From Ktedonobacteria bacterium brp13 (GTDB taxonomy: Bacteria > Chloroflexota > Ktedonobacteria > Ktedonobacterales > Ktedonobacteraceae), in the NCBI GenBank assembly GCA_015099395.1, contig AP024096.1, positions 5,394,001-5,458,000 on the forward strand: a stretch of DNA of 64,000 nt. Direction: 5' to 3'. The notes beneath the pieces were generated by a model. That model was given only the letters and a program-made list of their open reading frames with translations, made no database searches and was not told the origin of the DNA. Below are positions 34,533 to 43,381 of this stretch, one piece after another. Position 1 is the first letter of the stretch. The number at the start of each line of letters is the position of its first letter. Made by a program: the position numbers and the translations under genes.

Positions 34533-34928
34533 TTAGCCCTGGTGCGTCGTGTGCTCAGGCTTTACGACAATAATGACGCGCTCATCGCCAGGTTGATGCC
34601 AGGGGTATTTCTCAAGGCCAAGGTATTTATTAGCCATGGAGTTGATGAAATCCAGATTGGGGTCCTCGTCGATGCGCTCAACGGTACCACGAATCTCTAA
34701 ATAGCGATGAATCTCTTGCGGGTCCGTAATTGAGAGCGCGATCTGTGGATCGCGAAGCAGGTTGTGATACTTTTGACGGCCCTTCGTCAGGCTAAACAAA
34801 ATATGCTCACCATCCCAACCAAACCAGACCGGCGTAGACTGTGGCTCGCCCTTTGGTCCGATGGTGGCGATATGTGCAACAGACTTGGAATTCAGGATAT
34901 CTTTATATTGCTCTGGAACTGTGGTCAT
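34533..34928 (-). CDS. PPOX-class F420-dependent or FMN-binding protein
   Basis: 131 residues from ATG 34928, which follows AAGGAGCACTGTAGT. It belongs to the pyridoxamine-phosphate-oxidase-like split barrel family: VAHIATIGPKGEPQSTPVWFGWDGEHILFSLTKGRQKYHNLLRDPQIAL is the typical cofactor-binding half, and YLEIRGTVERIDED the second. Such proteins in Chloroflexota and Actinobacteria often use F420; the substrate cannot be told. The frame extends upstream but without a ribosome site. Confidence 0.85.
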   Translation of the reverse strand: MTTVPEQYKDILNSKSVAHIATIGPKGEPQSTPVWFGWDGEHILFSLTKGRQKYHNLLRDPQIALSITDPQEIHRYLEIRGTVERIDEDPNLDFINSMANKYLGLEKYPWHQPGDERVIIVVKPEHTTHQG

Positions 34929-35143
34929 ACTACAGTGCTCCTTATAAATAGTATACTTTTTGGCTATGCACATTGTACAGACATACCATACATACACAGC
35001 ATCTTCTCAAACCGAATAATCGTCAAATAACGATCTATATAGATGTATGCTGTACTTACAATCATCTACTACTATAACAAAAATAGCTTCATTTTATTCC
35101 GCATAGAACCTGACGTGCGATTTTTGCCAGGTAATAAGAGGAA

Positions 35144-35193
35144 AGAGAGAGCCGTGGGCATGGTATAAGTGAACCATGCCCACGGCTCTCTCT
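35144..35193. terminator. Terminator after rsgA
   Basis: A 21-base perfect stem: AGAGAGAGCCGTGGGCATGG pairs with CCATGCCCACGGCTCTCTCT around TATAAGTGAA. It lies 48 bases after the rsgA stop on the minus strand, with CTTTCCTCTT following. Confidence 0.8.
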
Positions 35194-35240
35194 GGTTAAG
35201 GTTAGCGCACAGTGTTTCAAAGCACGATCATTGAGAGCAT

Positions 35241-36293
35241 TTAACGCTCTTCTCCGGTATACATACGCACATAGCTACGATAGCGCTCGTCATTGATATG
35301 ACCATCCTCCACGGCCTGGACGATAGCGCAGCCCTCTTCATCGATATGCGCACAATCATCATATTCACATTCACCCAGATAGGGGCGGAACTCGATGAAA
35401 CACTGCGCAAGCTCTTCGGGAGCGATATTCCAGGCCGCGAGAGCGCGGATGCCAGCGGAGTCAGCCAGCCAGCCACCCTCTGAGAGAGGATACAGCTGTG
35501 AGCCAGTCGTCGTATGCCGCCCCTTGCCAGTGGCGTCGCTCACCAGTCCGGTGCGAACGGCCATACCCGGTTCAAGCGCATTCACCAGCGAAGATTTACC
35601 AACACCAGACGAGCCGGTAAACAGTGTGATATGGTCCTTAAGCAGGGTACGTAGTTCGTCGATGCCCTCACCGGTCTCGATACTGGTAAACAGGATACGA
35701 TAGCCCAGGCCGCTATACAGTGCACAATACTCTTCTATCTCGGGGCCATGAGGAAGATCGGCCTTATTTATACAGATGACCGGAGAGAGTTGGACCGCTT
35801 CACAGATCGTCAGATAGCGATCCAGTAATGCGAAACGCGGCTCAGGTTGCGCAGTAGCAAAGACAACCACAACCTGGGACAGATTTGCTAGCAGCGTCTG
35901 TTGGATCTGGCGTCGCTCATTAGAACCGGCATCCATACGTGAAAGTTCACTTTTACGAGGAAGGATCTCTTCGATCAAACCAGTCGTGTCATCAATCCTA
36001 CGAATCTTGACATAGTCGCCAACAGAGAGGCGGGTTGGCAGAGGGGTTTCGCTACTATCACGTCGCTCGATACGTTCGACACGGGTGGCATTACTACTAT
36101 CAAACTGGGGGGAACGTTGTTGTGAAAAGCGGGGTTTACCGGTAGTGGGACGACCTGAATTGGCCTGGGCGAATGCTTTTTTTAGTTTGCCGCGTAAAGT
36201 ACAGCGTAAGACACCATCTTCTGTATGAACATCGTAAATGCCATGTGTGCCATTGAGGACCATGCCGGTCAGTTGTGCCGGATCATTAATCAA
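35241..36293 (-). CDS. rsgA: Ribosome small subunit-dependent GTPase RsgA
   Basis: 350 residues. RsgA checks late 30S maturation. The order of GTPase motifs is permuted as in the family: NKAD (G4) first, then the P-loop TGSSGVGKSSLVN (G1) and DSAGI (G3). An OB-fold lies N-terminal and a zinc site C-terminal (CEYDDCAHIDEEGC). A Ser/Arg-rich insertion at residues ~40-85 enlarges the OB-fold part. The TTG start at 36293 follows AAGGAGGG. Confidence 0.95.
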   Translation of the reverse strand: MINDPAQLTGMVLNGTHGIYDVHTEDGVLRCTLRGKLKKAFAQANSGRPTTGKPRFSQQRSPQFDSSNATRVERIERRDSSETPLPTRLSVGDYVKIRRIDDTTGLIEEILPRKSELSRMDAGSNERRQIQQTLLANLSQVVVVFATAQPEPRFALLDRYLTICEAVQLSPVICINKADLPHGPEIEEYCALYSGLGYRILFTSIETGEGIDELRTLLKDHITLFTGSSGVGKSSLVNALEPGMAVRTGLVSDATGKGRHTTTGSQLYPLSEGGWLADSAGIRALAAWNIAPEELAQCFIEFRPYLGECEYDDCAHIDEEGCAIVQAVEDGHINDERYRSYVRMYTGEER

Positions 36294-36761
36294 AGCAGTA
36301 TTCCCTCCTTAGGAGAATAAAAAAACACGGTGCAAACAAGCAACAAACTGTACTGTCTACCGTGCCGGAGGGAGAAAAGCAAGCAAGTGCACCAGGTATT
36401 CAGGAACCCTAGCATGTATCAGGCGTTCGACGCGCAGCTGAGATACTGTAGGCCCTACTCCAAAGTGATTGCCCATTACCCTTCCTATGGGTAGACAAGG
36501 TGCATACAGGCCCAAACGGTGAGAAAGTGTGAGTGACCATAGGACTGCACCTCCTGGACTGGACGAGCCAGAATTTAAAAAAACAGTATTCAATTTTAGA
36601 GGATACTTGAATTCCTACACGTTTGTCAATAAACAAAAGGGCACAATTCTCAAGAAAGCCTCTCCATGCGTACAGAAGCCAGAAAACAACAGCGAAAGCC
36701 GACGTAACCGAGCTGCAACAACGCTATTATTTTAGCAGTAGAGGTATTTTGCGAAAACGAC
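36294..36761. other. Intergenic region, no gene seen
   Basis: About 470 bp between divergent rsgA and the tRNA cluster. Short reading frames here lack ribosome sites and known domains. The right end carries the tRNA promoter. Confidence 0.4.
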
Positions 36762-36790
36762 TTGACAAATTCTCGTCTCTGTAGTAGTAT
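36762..36790 (+). promoter_or_regulatory. Promoter of the initiator tRNA cluster
   Basis: TTGACA (36762-36767), 17-base spacer, TAGTAT (36785-36790). The first tRNA begins 13 bases later, as expected for a short tRNA leader. Confidence 0.8.
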
Positions 36791-36802
36791 AAACAACGTT
36801 GA

Positions 36803-36875
36803 CGCGGGGTGGAGCAGTGGTTAGCTCGTTGGGCTCATAACCCAAAGGTCGAAGGTTCAAATCCTTCCCCCGCTA
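36803..36875 (+). tRNA. Initiator tRNA-fMet (CAT), copy 1
   Basis: 73 bases. The anticodon loop CTCATAA is closed by GGG/CCC pairs, the mark of initiator tRNA. The first base C faces T at position 72, so the end is unpaired as in initiators, though C-A is usual. It differs from copies 2 and 3 in several stems. No CCA is encoded. Confidence 0.9.
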
Positions 36876-36923
36876 TCACGTAGCAGTTAGTTCCAATACT
36901 AATTTCTACGTAACAGCATACGT

Positions 36924-36996
36924 CGCGGGATAGAGCAGTGGTTAGCTCGTCGGGCTCATAACCCGGAGGTCATAGGTTCAAATCCTATTCCCGCAA
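36924..36996 (+). tRNA. Initiator tRNA-fMet (CAT), copy 2
   Basis: 73 bases with the classic C1-A72 mismatch, three G-C pairs (GGG/CCC) around CTCATAA, and T loop TTCAAAT. The T stem is ATAGG/CCTAT. Followed by CCC rather than CCA. Confidence 0.95.
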
Positions 36997-37063
36997 CCCG
37001 ATTCCCAATCAATTGAACGGTCTAAGAAACCGGCCAGGCTGGATCGAAAGAGACAGCTTCCGT

Positions 37064-37136
37064 CGCGGGATAGAGCAGTGGTTAGCTCGTCGGGCTCATA
37101 ACCCGGAGGTCATAGGTTCAAATCCTGTTCCCGCAA
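37064..37136 (+). tRNA. Initiator tRNA-fMet (CAT), copy 3
   Basis: Identical to copy 2 except for one T-stem base (CCTGT for CCTAT). The flanking CCGTCGCGGGA context is also shared with copy 2, so it is a recent duplication. Confidence 0.95.
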
Positions 37137-37143
37137 CCCACAA

Positions 37144-37174
37144 GCGCATGAAACTTTTGTTTCGTGCGTTTTTT
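37144..37174 (+). terminator. Terminator of the tRNA cluster
   Basis: CGCATGAAAC pairs with GTTTCGTGCG around a TTTT loop, followed by TTTTTTGTTG. A 20-base tandem duplication (CGTTGCCCGAACAACCATTC type) follows at 37176-37215. Confidence 0.9.
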
Positions 37175-37367
37175 GTTGCCCGAACAACCATTCCGTTGCC
37201 CGAACAACCATTCCAAGAATTCAAAGAATAGATTGATACGCCGAGCCATCGCACACCGACATCTTTTTGCAAGGGAGACAGAGCCTGGAGCGTCTCTTAA
37301 AACATACTCCCCATCTTGTCTCCCTATGTCTATTCACAAATAGAGTAGCACCGGGCAGACACAGCTG

Positions 37368-38492
37368 TTAATATTCGATCGGGCCATCCAATGTATCACG
37401 CAGGACTGCGCCGACCTGTCCAATTTCACGTGTGAGCTGTTCGAGGTAGTGCTGCACACCGTAGATACGTTCCATCAGGCGAATCGTGCCATGGTCGCGA
37501 CAGAGTTGGGCCGACTCCACGGCAAGGTTAACACCGCTTTTAAAATCGCCATCATGTACCAGAGCCATCGCACGAGCAGTCATAATTAAGATACGCCAGT
37601 GCATAGTGCGAGAGAGGTGGGCCTCAGCGAGGTCCAGATAATCGAGTGCCTGCTGCGTCTGACCAAGATGAATATAGCTGCGTCCATACTCCTCGTAGAC
37701 GGTCCCCAGACTGTACTGACCACGTGTACTACTCGACTGTGGATTGACCAGATACGATAGCTCCTCAGCCTGCTGCATCGCCTGCTCAAAATCGCTCAGG
37801 CGCTGGGCGCGCAGATAGGCACGTCCAAGTAGTTGAATCCCATTCCCACGGGCAGCACTGTCAGCATTGGGGGTCGTATCACGAGCCGCCTCCAGATAGG
37901 TAATCGCCTTGTCCAGCGCCCCGTTGCGACTATGCATATCGCCTTCATAGGTTAACGCAATATTCAGTAATGTATCATCCTGAAGGATACGTGCAACCTT
38001 CTCCATCTCTCGATAATAGTGCAAAGGAGCACTCGCTTCATTTGCACGCGTCACCATCGACTTCACATATCCCGCCAGATGCAACGTCTCCGCTAACTTA
38101 CGTAATATTGCAGGGTCCTCACAGGTAAGTTGCGTACCCAGATCGTTCACCAGGCGCTCGACCAGGGCAACCGCCTCATAGCCACGCGCAAGATCTATCA
38201 GATTCCATATATACTGCATCGTCTCATCAATATGTTCAATCGTCAACGCAGAATAGGCTGCATTCGCAATCCCCAACCGTTCAGGCGCTACGCCCAACAG
38301 CATAGCGATACGGCGTAGCTCACGCATATCGTTAAGTACCGTCTCACCGCTCTCCCAGCGGCGCAGTGTACGCACATCCACATTCAGATCGGCCGCCAAT
38401 TGCTCTTGCGTCAACGCAAATTTATCACGATGCTCTTTAACCACGAGCGCTAAAGGTGAACTTGTACGAATCCTTGGTACGTGTACTGACAT
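37368..38492 (-). CDS. XRE-family regulator with TPR-like C-terminus
   Basis: 374 residues from ATG 38492 (GGAGAGG upstream). Residues ~15-75 are a helix-turn-helix of the XRE type (LTQEQLAADLNVDVRTLRRWESGETV). The remaining ~300 residues are helical repeats of TPR type (DTLLNIALTYEGDMHSRNGALDKAITYLEAAR; YGRSYIHLGQTQQALDYLDLAEAHL). This layout is found in peptide-sensing RRNPP-like regulators and in many Ktedonobacteria proteins; no peptide gene is next to it apart from the small gene at 38655. Targets unknown. Confidence 0.85.
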   Translation of the reverse strand: MSVHVPRIRTSSPLALVVKEHRDKFALTQEQLAADLNVDVRTLRRWESGETVLNDMRELRRIAMLLGVAPERLGIANAAYSALTIEHIDETMQYIWNLIDLARGYEAVALVERLVNDLGTQLTCEDPAILRKLAETLHLAGYVKSMVTRANEASAPLHYYREMEKVARILQDDTLLNIALTYEGDMHSRNGALDKAITYLEAARDTTPNADSAARGNGIQLLGRAYLRAQRLSDFEQAMQQAEELSYLVNPQSSSTRGQYSLGTVYEEYGRSYIHLGQTQQALDYLDLAEAHLSRTMHWRILIMTARAMALVHDGDFKSGVNLAVESAQLCRDHGTIRLMERIYGVQHYLEQLTREIGQVGAVLRDTLDGPIEY

Positions 38493-38654
38493 CGCATGTC
38501 CTCTCCCTAACTTCAACCTTACCACAATCAAACGCGATAGATGTCCTGTAAATCCACAGCATTCGGAATAATACTGTATATGAAGGCTTTACCAGTATAG
38601 CAACCAAAGATATGTCTGACAATATATATAGGAAGAACGGGAGTTATTAAACAT

Positions 38655-38879
38655 ATGCGCGAAAGTAAAAGCGAAGTAGCACACCTGCGCCAACAGATTG
38701 AACTGACCTGTGGAGCGATGAATCAGCTCATGTCGGGCTACGCTATCACAGCCCGCCACGACATCATCAACCATAGATATAGTGTACTGAGCAACTATCA
38801 GGAGCAACTTGAACCGCTCGTCGGAGAACAGGAAGCCATGGAGATCATCATCGAGACGTACAACCGCGTCGTCCACTAA
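38655..38879 (+). CDS. Small helical protein, 74 residues
   Basis: MRESKSEVAHLRQQIELTCG starts a compact, all-helical protein with one Cys; the second half contains YSVLSNYQEQLEPLVGEQEAMEIIIETYN. It is divergent from the XRE-TPR regulator, 162 bp away. The ribosome site is weak (GGGAG, 15 bases upstream). The stop TAA lies inside the 75-bp repeat. The length and helix pattern would suit a small partner or regulator protein; no family is known to me. Confidence 0.6.
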   Translation: MRESKSEVAHLRQQIELTCGAMNQLMSGYAITARHDIINHRYSVLSNYQEQLEPLVGEQEAMEIIIETYNRVVH

Positions 38880-38950
38880 GATCTTATTCCGAAACCCAAC
38901 GCGACTGGCGTCGCTAGTGCTCTGCACTCAAGTTTTCGGATACGTAGTAA
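38876..38950. repeat. 75-bp interspersed repeat, copy 3
   Basis: As at 4012, again beginning in the stop codon of the previous gene. The right half is diverged (CTCTGCACTCAAGTTTTCGG), but the outer stem with TTATTCCGAAAC remains. Confidence 0.8.
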
Positions 38951-39178
38951 GTCGTCCGCTATAGTGTAGAGTATGTTCAACGTGTCAGACAACATACGAA
39001 TGCTATAAGGGTAAATTATAGAAAGGAAGGGGATAGACAGCGGAATAGCGCAAGTCAGGAGGATTTTTCTACGAGCAGCAAAAATTGTAGGCAAACCCCT
39101 TGCGTCAACCGAATGACCGTGTTATTATATAGCACGTAGCGCGAACAGCGCCAAAAACATAACAGGTCGGCTGTTCAT

Positions 39179-39254
39179 GGCGGCTTAGCTCAGGTGGTAG
39201 AGCAAGGGACTCATAAGCCCTGTGTCACTGGTTCGAGTCCAGTAGCCGCTACCA
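39179..39254 (+). tRNA. tRNA-Met (CAT), elongator
   Basis: 76 bases with encoded CCA. Acceptor GGCGGCT faces AGCCGCT; the anticodon loop is CTCATAA without the three G-C pairs of initiators. An Ile tRNA with modified CAT cannot be ruled out from sequence alone. The anticodon stem has an A-G mismatch next to the loop. The accessory block starts about 250 bp downstream. Confidence 0.9.
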
Positions 39255-39503
39255 ATAAACCCTCCATCGGCTCCAGAAGCAGGTGGGGGGATTTTTGTGT
39301 GCACAATACGCTAGCTTTTCCTGCAAAAAAACTTGAATGTATCAATAAACATCATGAATGTTTGAATAAGCTGAATGTGCGAGACCCACTATGCGGCACA
39401 TTGATTGTGTTACCATATGAATAAGGGATCGGACAATAACAAAACAGTCCTTTCTTTGATGTATAGCTATTGGATGCTTAAGGGTAGAGAGGAAAGACAT
39501 ACG

Positions 39504-40088
39504 ATGGCCGCTGACCCCCACCGTCATCATATGACGGTCAAAGAGTACCTGGAACTCGATCATAGCAGCCCAGATGCCAAATATGAGTACATTGATGGCA
39601 TCGTGTACAATGTGCGTGATCCCCAGTCACTGGCAGGCGGAACCCTGGCGCATGCGCGTATAGCACTTAATCTCGCAATCCTATGCGATCGGCTTTTAGC
39701 TAGCAGCCCCTGCCAGGTCTTCACATCAGATGTACGCGTACAGCTTTCCACATCACGTTATGTATATCCAGATCTCACCATCAGTTGTGAGCCTGCCGAC
39801 TGGCAAGAGGATACAATCTATAATCCTCGCGTGATCATGGAAGTGTTGTCACCATCTACAGAAGCCTATGACCGTGGTAAAAAGTTTGCCTACTATCAGC
39901 AACTCGCAAACCTGCAAGAGTACGTCCTGATCAGCACCCAGCAGCAGGCAATAGAAGTATTCACACGTGAGGGGAACGCCTGGCACTATCAACTATATCA
40001 AGCGGAAGAGTCTGCACTGCTGCATAGTTTAGCGATTGAGATCGCCCTGGTTGATGTGTACGCCCATGTGCCAATAGAACCCCTGTAA
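39504..40088 (+). CDS. Uma2 family nuclease-like protein (DUF820)
   Basis: 194 residues from ATG 39504, after GAGGAAAG. The Uma2 fold is clear: MTVKEYLELDHSSPDAKYEYIDGIVY, the metal-site region SSPCQVFTSDVRVQLSTSRYVYPDLTISCE, VIMEVLSPSTEAYDRGKKFAYYQQLANLQEYVLI. The PD-(D/E)xK core residues D (YPDL) and E (IMEVLS) are present. Members are numerous in Chloroflexota and cyanobacteria; their real substrate is unknown and links to mobile DNA are inferred. Confidence 0.9.
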   Translation: MAADPHRHHMTVKEYLELDHSSPDAKYEYIDGIVYNVRDPQSLAGGTLAHARIALNLAILCDRLLASSPCQVFTSDVRVQLSTSRYVYPDLTISCEPADWQEDTIYNPRVIMEVLSPSTEAYDRGKKFAYYQQLANLQEYVLISTQQQAIEVFTREGNAWHYQLYQAEESALLHSLAIEIALVDVYAHVPIEPL

Positions 40089-40097
40089 GGATAGAAA

Positions 40098-40166
40098 GTT
40101 TCAACGAGTCGCACTACGATTTTTTACGCGCCATACTAGCACACTGTACGCGGAGCGAGAAACATG
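40098..40166. repeat. 69-bp repeat, copy 1
   Basis: Identical over 69 bases to 44582-44650, in the same direction. It starts GTTTCAACGAGTCGCACTAC and ends GGAGCGAGAAACATG; GTTTC and GAAAC pair at the ends. The two copies bracket the HigA-ImmA, coiled-coil and IS21 genes. Confidence 0.9.
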
Positions 40167-40257
40167 GCATGAATTAGGAATTCATGTATTTGTAAAGTTA
40201 CCTCGCAAAATTCCCCCTCCCGCAAATTCGGGATGGCGCATGGATACTAAATGCTTC

Positions 40258-41358
40258 TTACATTTCGCTCCAAACAAGAGAACGTTTAAGATCATTACAG
40301 TGAGTGTATGGCAACAATGCTTCATGCTGAAGCCTTCCAACTATAATCCCTGGTGCAATCTTTAATTCACTTGCAAAATTTTTTATCCCTGCTTTTGAGC
40401 GGAAAAGTTTGGTTAAAGTGAACCTTTTCCACTGCTCTTTGTCAATTAAAGTGTTTTTAGAAAAACTGTCAGCTTCCTGCTCTGCTGCTTTACTTTCTGC
40501 ATTTTCTATTTCGAGAAAGATCTGCCGTTTTCCATGCAATAGTATATGACCAGCTTCATGAAAAAACGTAAACCAGAGTTGATCATCTGTTTTATAGCGC
40601 AAGCTAAGCTGTATCAATGCCTTAGCTTTATTTTGACCAATCCATTGTGTCGCACCACTTATACCAGTATTAGGCAATTCTGGAATAAAGACTACAGCGA
40701 CTCCAGCATTTGCACATAAATCTACCAATTCTCGCTGGAACATTTTCACTGGTTTCACAGTTAAAGCACGAATACTTACTATTGCAGCTTGGAATTTTGC
40801 TATATCATATGGGATACACTCAATTTCTTGTGCCTCAATCTCACCTTGACGCAACCATGCCGCGATAGAACCAAATTTCATATTAAGAATCTCAGACTTA
40901 CGATAGGCAACAACTTTATTGTCCCACACTTCATGCCAGGCATCAGGCGAGGCGACGCCGAAAAATTTTAGTAGTGCGACCACTTGCTGAACCTTGTTTG
41001 TGCAATCAGGAATCCAACCACGCTGAATTAACTGCTGCATCGGATATTCGTTTAACCATTCTTTCCAACTCTCAAGTTTTTGTTCTTCAGCTACCCTTGC
41101 TAGAGACTCACGATATAATTGCTCTCTCTTTAACCAGAATGATGCAGGTATACGTAAAACGTGTTCGAGTTGTAAAGCTGTTTCAGCTGTGATTGCAGCC
41201 TTTCCTTGAACTATCTCGTTAATTGTTTTGATTGGGCGCCCCGTACGCTTTGCAAGCTCCGTCTGAGACATACCAATAGTTTCTAATGTTTCTAGAAGAG
41301 TTTCTCCTGGAATGGAAACATAATCTGGTAGATACTCGTTTTGCAGAATACTAGTCAT
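40258..41358 (-). CDS. HigA-type HTH protein fused to ImmA/IrrE peptidase
   Basis: 366 residues. Residues ~15-85 form an XRE helix-turn-helix of HigA type (GMSQTELAKRTGRPIKTINEIVQGKAAITAETALQLEHVL). Residues ~190-310 carry an ImmA/IrrE zinc peptidase with FHEAGHILLHG and a downstream Glu (EQEADSFS). ATG 41358 follows GGAGG. Such fusions regulate toxin or mobile-element genes by self-cleavage or repressor cleavage. The gene is AT-richer than its neighbours, a sign of transfer. The upstream toxin seems lost (see 41351). Confidence 0.88.
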   Translation of the reverse strand: MTSILQNEYLPDYVSIPGETLLETLETIGMSQTELAKRTGRPIKTINEIVQGKAAITAETALQLEHVLRIPASFWLKREQLYRESLARVAEEQKLESWKEWLNEYPMQQLIQRGWIPDCTNKVQQVVALLKFFGVASPDAWHEVWDNKVVAYRKSEILNMKFGSIAAWLRQGEIEAQEIECIPYDIAKFQAAIVSIRALTVKPVKMFQRELVDLCANAGVAVVFIPELPNTGISGATQWIGQNKAKALIQLSLRYKTDDQLWFTFFHEAGHILLHGKRQIFLEIENAESKAAEQEADSFSKNTLIDKEQWKRFTLTKLFRSKAGIKNFASELKIAPGIIVGRLQHEALLPYTHCNDLKRSLVWSEM

Positions 41359-41464
41359 GATAATCCTCCACAGCAAGAACCCGGATCACTGTTACGATTG
41401 TCCAATCTAAACCCCCATCAAGCTTCTTTGGCATAGGAACATTCGCCGGTTCGAAAATTAATCT
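41351..41464 (-). pseudogene. Possible remnant of a HigB-like toxin
   Basis: Overlapping the HigA start, a short frame on the minus strand encodes EPANVPMPKKLDGGLDW and then VIRVLAVEDYHD before TAG at 41351. HigB proteins end in a similar way (WRxxFxxxxGDAYDVxxVDYH) and overlap the next gene. Upstream the frame meets TAA, and there is room for only ~190 bases before the promoter, too little for a whole toxin. The identity rests on a short match. Confidence 0.35.
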
Positions 41465-41535
41465 TTATTGCATAATTTCTCTAGCTTATGACTTTGAAAG
41501 AGAATATCCACCAACCTTACGCACCTTACTATTTA

Positions 41536-41583
41536 TTAACCCTAAGGGTTAATATAATTATATCATATAAACCAACCTATCAA
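41536..41583 (-). promoter_or_regulatory. Promoter and palindromic operator of HigA-ImmA
   Basis: On the minus strand TTGATA (41578-41583) and TATAAT (41557-41562) precede the 17-base palindrome TTAACCCTAAGGGTTAA (41536-41552), which would cover the start of transcription. This fits autorepression by the HTH domain. The -35/-10 spacing is short (15). Confidence 0.6.
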
Positions 41584-41883
41584 CCTATATTGAAGGTAAC
41601 ACTAAAGTGCAAACATTGTTATCTTTAGCATGGTTCAATAAGTAACATCACTCCATGCATATCATCATCAGTACATACCAAGCTACATGTTCAGGGTTTC
41701 AGCCAAATGAGGAAAAAGGAAGAGGGCATATCTAGACTGCAAGTGCACGATATGGTAGACTCTTCGAAAGAAGGTAGACAGCCAACAGGTCAATGCCCAT
41801 CTCGCCGCGTGGTTTGTGCGCCGGGGTGGTGCTTGAGCAGATCCCGATTTGATTTTAGAAAAGAATAGAGGGAGAGACACACA

Positions 41884-43011
41884 TTGACTTCCGAAGTAAG
41901 ACAACGTGAAATACAGCAAATAACAGACAAACCATACCAAAAGAAAGATGATATAACGCGTCGTAATGCGGAAGAGTTTGCATCGCAAGAAAAACCAGTA
42001 GTCTCCGACTCTTATCACTCTCCTGAATGGGCACGAGTGAAAAAGGCAAAGAGTAATCTCCATCGCAGCAACTACAAACCCTACGGGAGTGGGTCATCAA
42101 GATTCAATATACCTGAGCTAGAACACACTGGGGAATACAGAACGAGAGCAGATGCATACAAGGAAGAGCTAAGCAAATTTCATGAGACATCTCCAGGGAA
42201 GACATTGCATGGAATAACGTTGAAGCGAGAGAATGCATTGAAACAACTTGAGAGCACAACTGCAAAGCAAGATTTGGACGAGGCATTGAAGCAACAAAGT
42301 GATGCAAAACGTGCTTTTGAGAAAACAGAAGCATATCGCGATCTATCAAACCTAGAATATTCCCTGAAGTTACAAGCAAAATATGGAAACGAACTAGGAA
42401 ATCGGCAGCAGGTGATAAATGCTGAGAGCAAAGTTCAAAAAACGGAAGAATGGCGTAAATTGAAACAAGCAGATCAAACCGTTGAAGATGCAAAGAATGA
42501 GTACGAGAACACCGAGAACACTCCTGAATATAAACGGCACCAGAGCCTTTCGCAGTTTGAAGACAGAGCGAACAACGCCTGGGAGCGCCTGCAAATATGG
42601 GAATCTGCGGACCGAGTGCTACGTGCAGAAGATAAAATGATCAAGGCAGAAAAAACAAAGAGAGCAGCTGAAAGTGACGCAAGTGACGCAAAAAGCAAAA
42701 CCAAGCCCGGTTATATAAAAAGGCAAATGTATCAACTCTATGAGACCAAGAACCAAAAAAATAGGAAAGACAATGCAAATAAAATGGAAGATAAAAGGAC
42801 AAGTGCGGAAAATACATATAATAAATCGCTCAAAGAATGGCAGGAGGCTAACAATGACTTGCATTGGGTAACGACGGATACTATGTCGGAGGGCATGGAG
42901 GTTTCCTCTCGCAATAAGTACGGTGCGCACGGTAAGCCAAGGGTTTCCCGGGAGCTTAACGAGGCCAAGCAGGATTGGGAAAGAATCCTGCAAGAATTTC
43001 GAGAGATTTAG
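41884..43011 (+). CDS. Orphan coiled-coil protein, 375 residues
   Basis: Starts at TTG 41884 after GGGAGAG. The protein is extremely polar, rich in Lys, Glu, Asn, Gln and Ala, with long heptad-like helices from residue ~80 to ~330 (ENALKQLESTTAKQDLDEALKQQSDAKRAFEKTEAYRDL). A short basic, Gly/Ser-rich segment lies near 55-70 and a different C-terminal ending, WERILQEFREI. No membrane segment, signal peptide or enzyme motif is seen. GC content is lower than in nearby housekeeping genes. It lies in the accessory block between HigA-ImmA and the IS21 remnant. I do not recognise it. Confidence 0.65.
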   Translation: MTSEVRQREIQQITDKPYQKKDDITRRNAEEFASQEKPVVSDSYHSPEWARVKKAKSNLHRSNYKPYGSGSSRFNIPELEHTGEYRTRADAYKEELSKFHETSPGKTLHGITLKRENALKQLESTTAKQDLDEALKQQSDAKRAFEKTEAYRDLSNLEYSLKLQAKYGNELGNRQQVINAESKVQKTEEWRKLKQADQTVEDAKNEYENTENTPEYKRHQSLSQFEDRANNAWERLQIWESADRVLRAEDKMIKAEKTKRAAESDASDAKSKTKPGYIKRQMYQLYETKNQKNRKDNANKMEDKRTSAENTYNKSLKEWQEANNDLHWVTTDTMSEGMEVSSRNKYGAHGKPRVSRELNEAKQDWERILQEFREI

Positions 43012-43113
43012 CTTAATTCTGCGCCCAGATAAACTTGATCACCCGTTCTCATTTCATCCATACGTTGATAAAACCCTTGGAACTGTCCCTTCCCGGCGTT
43101 ATGTCATCTCCAC

Positions 43114-43224
43114 CTGGACCCTCTGTAGTCATTGGCTAGCGCCGAGACGAGCGAACGACGAATATACTGCAGAGCACAGTGTCCCCCCCCGTCTCGTCTG
43201 CCCAGCCTACCACAGAGGGTCCAG
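43114..43224. repeat. Long inverted repeat beside the IS21 remnant
   Basis: CTGGACCCTCTGT (43114-43126) pairs with ACAGAGGGTCCAG (43212-43224), and GAGACGAG within pairs with CTCGTCTC. It lies about 160 bp beyond istB and may mark the element's end or form a terminator. Confidence 0.6.
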
Positions 43225-43381
43225 GTCGTCTGACTTGCCGCCTTCCCATCCCCCCATGCCTCAACTCACTCACTCCAAATGCCTGCAGAGCTGAAGCTCT
43301 TCCCCTTCCCCACACGCGCGCATTCCAACGCCAGCGTGACTTCGCCAGCATCAGATGACCCCTACGCCAACACAATGCCGC

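Noticed and set aside
39179-39254. Fourth initiator tRNA
   Set aside because: Anticodon stem lacks GGG/CCC and the acceptor end is closed by a G-T pair, so it is an elongator (or Ile2) type.
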